Below, one piece after another: positions 58,408 to 64,000 of a stretch of 64,000 nucleotides of DNA. This DNA is from Lichina pygmaea (taxonomy: Eukaryota; Ascomycota; Lichinomycetes; Lichinales; Lichinaceae). The stretch covers positions 1,736,001 to 1,800,000 of the forward strand of contig OY730174.1 in the NCBI GenBank assembly GCA_963422465.1, in the 5' to 3' direction. Made by a program: the position numbers and the translations under genes. The notes under the pieces are model-generated. The model was not told the origin of the DNA and did not search any database. It was given only the letters and a program-made list of their open reading frames with translations. The first letter of the stretch is position 1; each line of letters begins with the position of its first letter.

Positions 58408-61400
58408 ATGTTCTCAAACGATCCTCTGCTCCCGGCCTCGGCCAACCCATCGACGCGCAATCCGCGCCGTCGGCAGCGCCCGCAGTCGGAGGAGAATGGA
58501 GCACCCTTGCCAAAGGCCAAAAAGCGTCGGGGTGCCCTGGCGTCCGACACCTTCGTCAAGCCCGACGACAGCGAAGGGCAGAAGGATGTCGACCGGCCGA
58601 TGAACGGGACGGCCATCACCGAGCGAAGAAGTGCTTCCGCCAGCTTCAACGACCTTCCCGTGCGCGAAACGAGGAAGACGAGCTTGAGAGGCTTCAAGGG
58701 GGATGGCAGCGTTGTGTTGGTGCGTGAGACCCGCCGGGAAAGCACCTTGGTCGACCACGGGCTCTTCTGACGCTCCTCTCTAGACAAAGAACGACAAGTT
58801 CACCGTCTCGAAGCTGGTCGCTCTACCGGACGCTCTTCGAACCAATCAAGATGGTACGTATCGTCGGTCTGCGACGGAACGATGTGGCTAACACCTGGCC
58901 AAAGTGCTTCGCGCCGCCTTCTCGGACACGTCCTACGCTCTGGCCATCACCCCTACACAGGCGCTTGCCTGGCCGTACGAAGCCTCGATCTCGTCGCCAG
59001 AGACGTTCGTCTTTGAGCTACCCAGCAAGGCCAAGGCAAAGGCCAACGTGTTGCCTCTCGGAGCGCTCGTTCCGGCCTCCATCTCTTCGGCCGAACCCGG
59101 TCTCGTCGTCGTGATGCCGACCACGGGCAAGGTCACGTACTGGGAATCCATCACCAGTGCCGCTGCCCTCGACCTGACACGCCGACAACGTTCCGGACTT
59201 GAAGCTAGCGTTGGAAGCATGTCGTCGGGAGAATCGATCGTCCACTTGATCGACGCCTCGCCCGTCGGCTTCATGTTGGGCTTCAGCAGCGGTAGGATTG
59301 CCCTGCTGAGCCTGAGGGACGCACAAGGCCGACCGACGGTACGCGTGCAGGCGCTGCAGAGCCATTTCGGCGGAGCCGGCGGTCTTTTCTCCGGGCTCAG
59401 GAACGTCTTCGTCGGCGGCGGCGGCTGGGGCAACGACATGGTCGCCGTGAAGGCTGCCGCGCGGCGCAGGCGGGATGAGAGGGACGTCGCCGTTCTCACG
59501 GCCAAGGGCATGTTCCAGATCTGGACCGTCCACCGGGGTGGTCAGCATTCCCTGCAGCAGGAGGCCCGCATCGGCGAGAACATGAGAAAGGCCATCAAGA
59601 CCGCAGATCCCGACCTCGGAGGCACCATCTCCGACGAGAACTTTGAGGTTCTCGATTTCGCCTTTCTCCCGGGCCCAGACGGCTCGGACGACGCGAAGGC
59701 CGAAGGCGACGGGGACGGCAGGACGATGCTGGTTCTTGCCGTCGTCCACGACGAGAGCTCGGCATCCTACTGCCTTGTCGAGGTGCTGTCGACGTCGTCC
59801 TCGTTGACGGTGGGGCTCGTCTATCCCGTCCGCTCGTACGCGGCGCCGTTCTCTCGCAGCGAGCGACCTAGGCCGAAGCTGCTCGTTCCATGCCCACCTC
59901 ATTCGGCCTTTGTTCTGTTTGACAAGGCTGTCGTCGTCGCGTCCTTGGACAAGAGCGTCAACACTCCCGAAGAGCAACTGCTCCAGGACCTCCAACGCTT
60001 CCCCAAGGCGTTCGAGGACGTCATTGACTTTCGGGGAGGCACCGACGTAGAGATCGTCGGCGCTGGGGCCGAAGACGCCTCGGACGTGATGATCGCCTCG
60101 AAGCAGGACACCGCGACCCGGCGCCGGTCGCGACACGCTGCGTGCATCGTGCTGCTCAAGGGTTTCGGCGTCGTCAGAGTGACCGTGCCTCCGTCGATCG
60201 TGGAATCCACAACGGCGGAGGGCACCGGTCTGACGATCAAGAGCAAGATCGAACAGGCCATCCGCTACGGCGCGCAACCGCACAACCCCATCGAGTTCTC
60301 CTTCAAGTCCGACGTGCCACCCTCGCAAGAGGATGCCGAGCGAGCGGCGCTGACGATCAGCGACGAGATCCTCGACTCGACTTCCTCGGCGGTGCCCTAC
60401 CTGACGCCATCGCTGGAGCACCAGCTCAGCCAACGGGCGTTGGCCCTCAAGGAGCTGGCATCGTTCGTCAAGGCCAACCTACCACCGTTGTCGAGGGTCG
60501 CGAAATGGAAACTCCTGTGGGGCGCCGAGAAGCTTGCTGCCGCTAGAGCCGTCTGGAAGAAATACGACAGCAGCCTGAAGAAGAAGACCAAGAAGCTAGA
60601 TGCCGCGCTTTTGGCCGAGCTCGTCGACCAGATGAACAATGAATGTCGGACGGAACCGAATCCGGACAAGGGGGAAGTCGACAAGGTGCGGCATTGGTTT
60701 ACCAAGGACATCGGCAAGATGGAGCGTCTCGTACCTTGGGCCTACAACGTCTTTACGTCGCTTTACGTCGAGGGCAGCTGGGGACCGGGTCAGATCGCGG
60801 TGTTGGTCGCGCAGGCCGACGACGTCTTCATCGCAGTTTTGACCACCGCCTTCGCCTTCCGACAGGAGCACGCACCGCTTTACGGGCTCGATGACGAGCC
60901 CCTCGAGGAGGGGCTGCTGCATCTCGACGCGCTCAAAGGCCTGCCGGAGTTCTGGACGTCGGACTTCTCCGTGCAGCACTGCGTGACGCTGCTTGCCGAC
61001 TATACAAACCTGTTCGTCCGACGGATGCAGAAGGAATCGACACCGTACCCGGACGTGGATCTGGATGTTGTTGCGAAGATCGCACAGGACAACCCTATGC
61101 TGGTAGGGCTGAGCTGTCAAACCTTCATCGAACGTCTTCAATGGCTGTTCAGCACCGGTAGCGAAACCAACGTACACATCGCATTGAAGATGAGAAAGGA
61201 GTACGAGACGACCCGGCGGCTGCAATTGCTCAGGCTAGCACCGATCGGCCTTGTCGACCCGGCCATCGAGCTCGCAGAAAAGTATCACGACATGGACGTT
61301 CTCGTGCAGCTCGTCGGCACCGAGATGTCCGAGGCCGCCGCGAACCTCGGTCGACCCGGCATAGGCAGGGAAGAGAGGGCGAAGGCCCGCGAGAGGCTGG

Positions 61401-62763
61401 ACGGGCTACACGACCGCTTCGAGTCGTACTTTTCGCGCTTCGGCGTCCGGTGGGCCACGGCGCTCTTCTCGAGACAGGTTCTCGAGGGCAAGGTCGGCAG
61501 CATGTTGGATGACAACGCCGAATGGCAGTCGTTCCTGACCGGCTTCCTGCGGGGAAAGCCCCAGTTCGCCAAGGCCAGTTGGATCAACGAGGTTCTCGGC
61601 GAGAGGGACTTTGGCCGGGCAACGCAGGACCTGTTGGACATTGCGGTCCCGAAAGAACGCGAGCTCTGGGCCAAGAAGGTGGAGCTGAGCATGGGCAAGC
61701 TGACGCTGCTCGCGGGCACCGCGACGGCGACGACAACGGCGATGTCGACAGCCGAGACGACGGCGACGGCGACGGCGACGACCGCTGCGGCGTCGGGCCG
61801 CGACGGCCGACTCGCTCGAGCCGACCAGGACCTGGAGATGGTGGCGGTGCAGGACAAGCTGTATCGACACATCGCGTCGAGCATCCGCGAGGCCATCGAC
61901 GAGGCAGCCGAGATCGACCTGGTCAGGAAGGACTTTGGAAGCCAGGTGACCAAGGACAAACCGGCGCTGAGCACCATCCTCGAGCAGGGCCTGACGGCGC
62001 TAGTCGCGCAGGAGCCAATGAGCGCGACGATGCTGATCGACGTGCTCACCCTGATGGATCACCACTACGACCTCGACAACGCGAGCGAGCTGACGGGACA
62101 GGAGTTCTACCAGGCTCTGCGGATCGCGAAGTTTGTGCGATCCGAGAACGTGCCCAAGGGCATCCTGCTGGAACGGATCATCTGGAGGCGGTGCATGATC
62201 CGCGACGACTGGACCGTCATCAACGACACGAAGCTCAAAGCCGACCGTGCCGTGGAGCAGTCAACCGGCAACACGGCGCTCTTCCTGAACCTAAGAGCGG
62301 GACATCAAGCGGGTAAGTCGCAACACCTTGGGCCCTTTTTGTTTTTGTTCTGTCGGCTCCCCCCCCACGGTGTCTAACTGAAACTTTTCTCATGACAGGC
62401 CTCTTCACGCCCCCGTCTCCGTTCCGGCCACGAGGGCCGAACGACGTTGCCGGTGCCGGACTGGCGGCCGCGGATCTGAAACTGCTGTATCCAGAAGATC
62501 TCTGCAACCCGATCGCGGCGGACATGCGCAAGGAAGACGAGCGTCTGCAGGTGCAGATGGAGCGAGGCCGGCTCGAGCAGTGGTTCAGCGGCGTCAGCGC
62601 GGCCGTGCACCGGAGCCGCCGCAGCGAGGCCGACGTCGAGCTCGGCCTCGCCAGGACTCGAAGGACGATCGAGCGCAACCTCGGCGCGTACGAGGACGAG
62701 CCGCTCGGCCCGCCCTTGCCGCTGGACGACATGACACGAGCACGACTTGGAATGGACAAATGA
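58408..62763 (+). CDS. NUP133: Nucleoporin Nup133 of the Y-complex
   Basis: 1384-residue scaffold nucleoporin; exons 58408-58719, 58784-58853, 58905-62312 and 62399-62763; introns 64, 51 and 86 nt. Nup133 caps the Y-shaped (Nup84/Nup107) subcomplex of the nuclear pore and aids mRNA export. A basic disordered N-terminus (PSTRNPRRRQRPQ, KAKKRRGALASD) leads into the seven-bladed propeller (~110-560). It includes LAITPTQALAWPYEA, a Gly-rich FVGGGGWGNDMVAV loop and VLTAKGMFQIWTVHRGGQHS, the last typical of the Nup133 propeller. The rest is alpha-helical solenoid (LYVEGSWGPGQIAVLVAQAD, FYQALRIAKFVRSENVPKGI), with a low-complexity Ala/Thr insert near 61720-61800. The C-terminus (LKLLYPEDLCNPIAADMRKE) is encoded by exon 4. 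Length matches fungal Nup133 (1150-1400). Confidence 0.93.
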
Positions 62764-63016
62764 ACAGGTTTAACGATGACAGGGCAGTGGAGCGGACTGG
62801 AGGTAGTAGTAGTTGTTTTTTCCCCTTTTCTTTGCGGTTGGAGCGAACAAAGAGTTCCCGTCCGAAATACCAAAAAATCGCATGATACCAGTTAGATGGG
62901 ACGTTGTCGCTCTTCCCCCTCTCCCCTCTTGCTTGTTTGTCTTCTCTATTTTCTCCCTTTTCCATTCTTTCTGCATTCTTCTCCTTCCTCTTCTTCCCTC
63001 TTCTGATTTTCCATCC

Positions 63017-63061
<45 letters not shown>

Positions 63062-64000
63062 GTCTCAAGAGATCTGAACTCTTGTCTACTTTTGCTCCTT
63101 GCTCTTTTTTTTTGGGTTGCTTCTCGGTTGTGGAGGGTGTTCTGTGACTTTGTTCTAGAAGAGGGGGGGGGGTTGTCCTGTGGTCTCTTCAGTTGTCAAG
63201 CATGTACTCACAGTACTGGCCGGGTACTGCACCGTAAGCATAGCGGGAAAAAGACAATTTGATGTGGCATGTTCTGGATGGTGTTCAGAATGGTGCTCTG
63301 ACCAGTCGATTACACTCAGCACTTACTCTACTGTACTCTGCTGTGCTGTGCTATGCTGTGCTGTGCTGTACGTAATACCACAACTTTGCTGTCATTTATG
63401 TACACTACTCTACTGTAAGGTAGGGGGGTTGAGAGTTTAGACATCTCCTGGTTTCACACAAAGAGGAGCAGGAGCGAGAGCTTGCAGTCAGCTACTCAAC
63501 AGTATGTAGGAAGGCAAGAGTTCAGATATTTCCAAGGGTTGTAAAGAAAAAGACAAGTGGCTGATACTTCTTCTCTTATCGATATACAGAGTATAAAGCT
63601 CTATCAGAGCTTTGTCACGGAAAGGGTTCTCAGTATGTATAGCTCTATGAGAACTTCTGGGAGATAGACTGATGTCGATAACAAGCCGCTCAAGAAAACT
63701 ACCCACTTAGTGTGGCTGCAGCTTTTGTACTCTGTACGGAGTACTATTGAAGAAAAGGCAAGGGTGATGCGGAGTGAATATGCTTGGATGTGCTTGGCCA
63801 TGTCCCGCTACCACCCCTACAGTAAGCGTAGGCATTGGTAGGGTACCACTACAATCAAAGTGGTACCAGCCAGTACTTTAGTGGTGGTATAAGTAAGAAT
63901 ACTACGTGGTGAACTTGAACAGCCATGTTCATTTGTCTGGTCATCTGAAAACCACCCTGTTCATCTCGAGGGCTGGCCTGAATGAAGCACCTCTTTGTGC
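62764..64000. other. Right edge, noncoding
   Basis: Pyrimidine-rich 3' flank of NUP133 with a CT microsatellite (63019-63059) and an imperfect CTGTG repeat (63338-63368). A GTACGGAGTAC palindrome is at 63735-63745. Open frames are short and low complexity. No gene seen. Confidence 0.5.

Noticed and set aside
59018-60433. 471-codon minus-strand frame opposite NUP133
   Set aside because: Antisense shadow of a GC-rich coding exon; Arg/Val/Ala-heavy with no domain, while the plus strand encodes a clear nucleoporin.

Overview
This is nuclear DNA of a filamentous or dimorphic fungus. GC-rich coding blocks are cut by short spliceosomal introns (about 50 to 185 nt, with CTGAC/CTAAC-type branch sites), and the genes have clear fungal orthologues: Vtc1, Rsp5, Swc4, Ahc1, Mga2/Spt23, Dre2, Nup133, Erv25 and Stf2/Tma10. 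Intron density and protein style suggest a basidiomycete, possibly Ustilaginomycotina, but phylum and genus cannot be settled by eye.

Layout. 0.5-1.1 kb (-): small DUF202 membrane protein. 2.3-4.1 kb (-): cytochrome b2-type L-lactate dehydrogenase, divergent from RNase H1 (5.6-7.2 kb, +). 8.7-10.4 kb (+): trypsin-fold protease-like gene whose frame changes once at a T run. 11.7-16.4 kb (+): large Mga2/Spt23-type membrane-anchored transcription factor. 17.7-18.4 kb: decayed pogo/Fot1-like DNA transposon with poly-C/poly-G inverted ends. 18.4-23.4 kb: gene-poor DNA full of GTAC palindromes. 23.4-24.7 kb (+): SREBP-type bHLH factor. 24.7-30.6 kb: mostly noncoding, with two weak minus-strand candidates. 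30.7-31.2 kb (+): VTC1. 31.7-32.6 kb (-): Alba-domain, Pop7-like protein, divergent from an Ahc1-type zinc-finger protein (33.5-36.0 kb, +). 39.2-40.0 kb (+): Pab2/PABPN1-like RRM-RGG protein. 42.4-45.5 kb (+): RSP5 in 11 exons. 47.5-48.5 kb (-): ERV25, sharing a 181-bp promoter with SWC4 (48.7-50.8 kb, +). 51.3-53.1 kb: a string of near-perfect hairpins with degenerate repeats. 54.9-55.7 kb (-): Stf2/Tma10-like hydrophilin. 56.6-57.7 kb (+): DRE2. 58.4-62.8 kb (+): NUP133. The rest is intergenic DNA with microsatellites and dispersed GTACGGAGTAC palindromes.

How the genes fit together. Most are unrelated housekeeping genes in chromatin (Swc4, Ahc1), RNA (RNase H1, Pab2-like, Pop7-like), transport (Erv25, Nup133), Fe-S assembly (Dre2) and polyphosphate (Vtc1). 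The strongest functional link is between the Mga2-like factor and Rsp5. In yeast, Rsp5 ubiquitinates Mga2/Spt23 to release them from the ER membrane. The factor here has a C-terminal membrane segment preceded by LPEY and PPAY motifs that Rsp5 WW domains could bind. A Tyr-type (SREBP-like) bHLH lies between the two.

Gene models were spliced by hand so that reading phase closes at every junction. No RNA evidence or database search was available.
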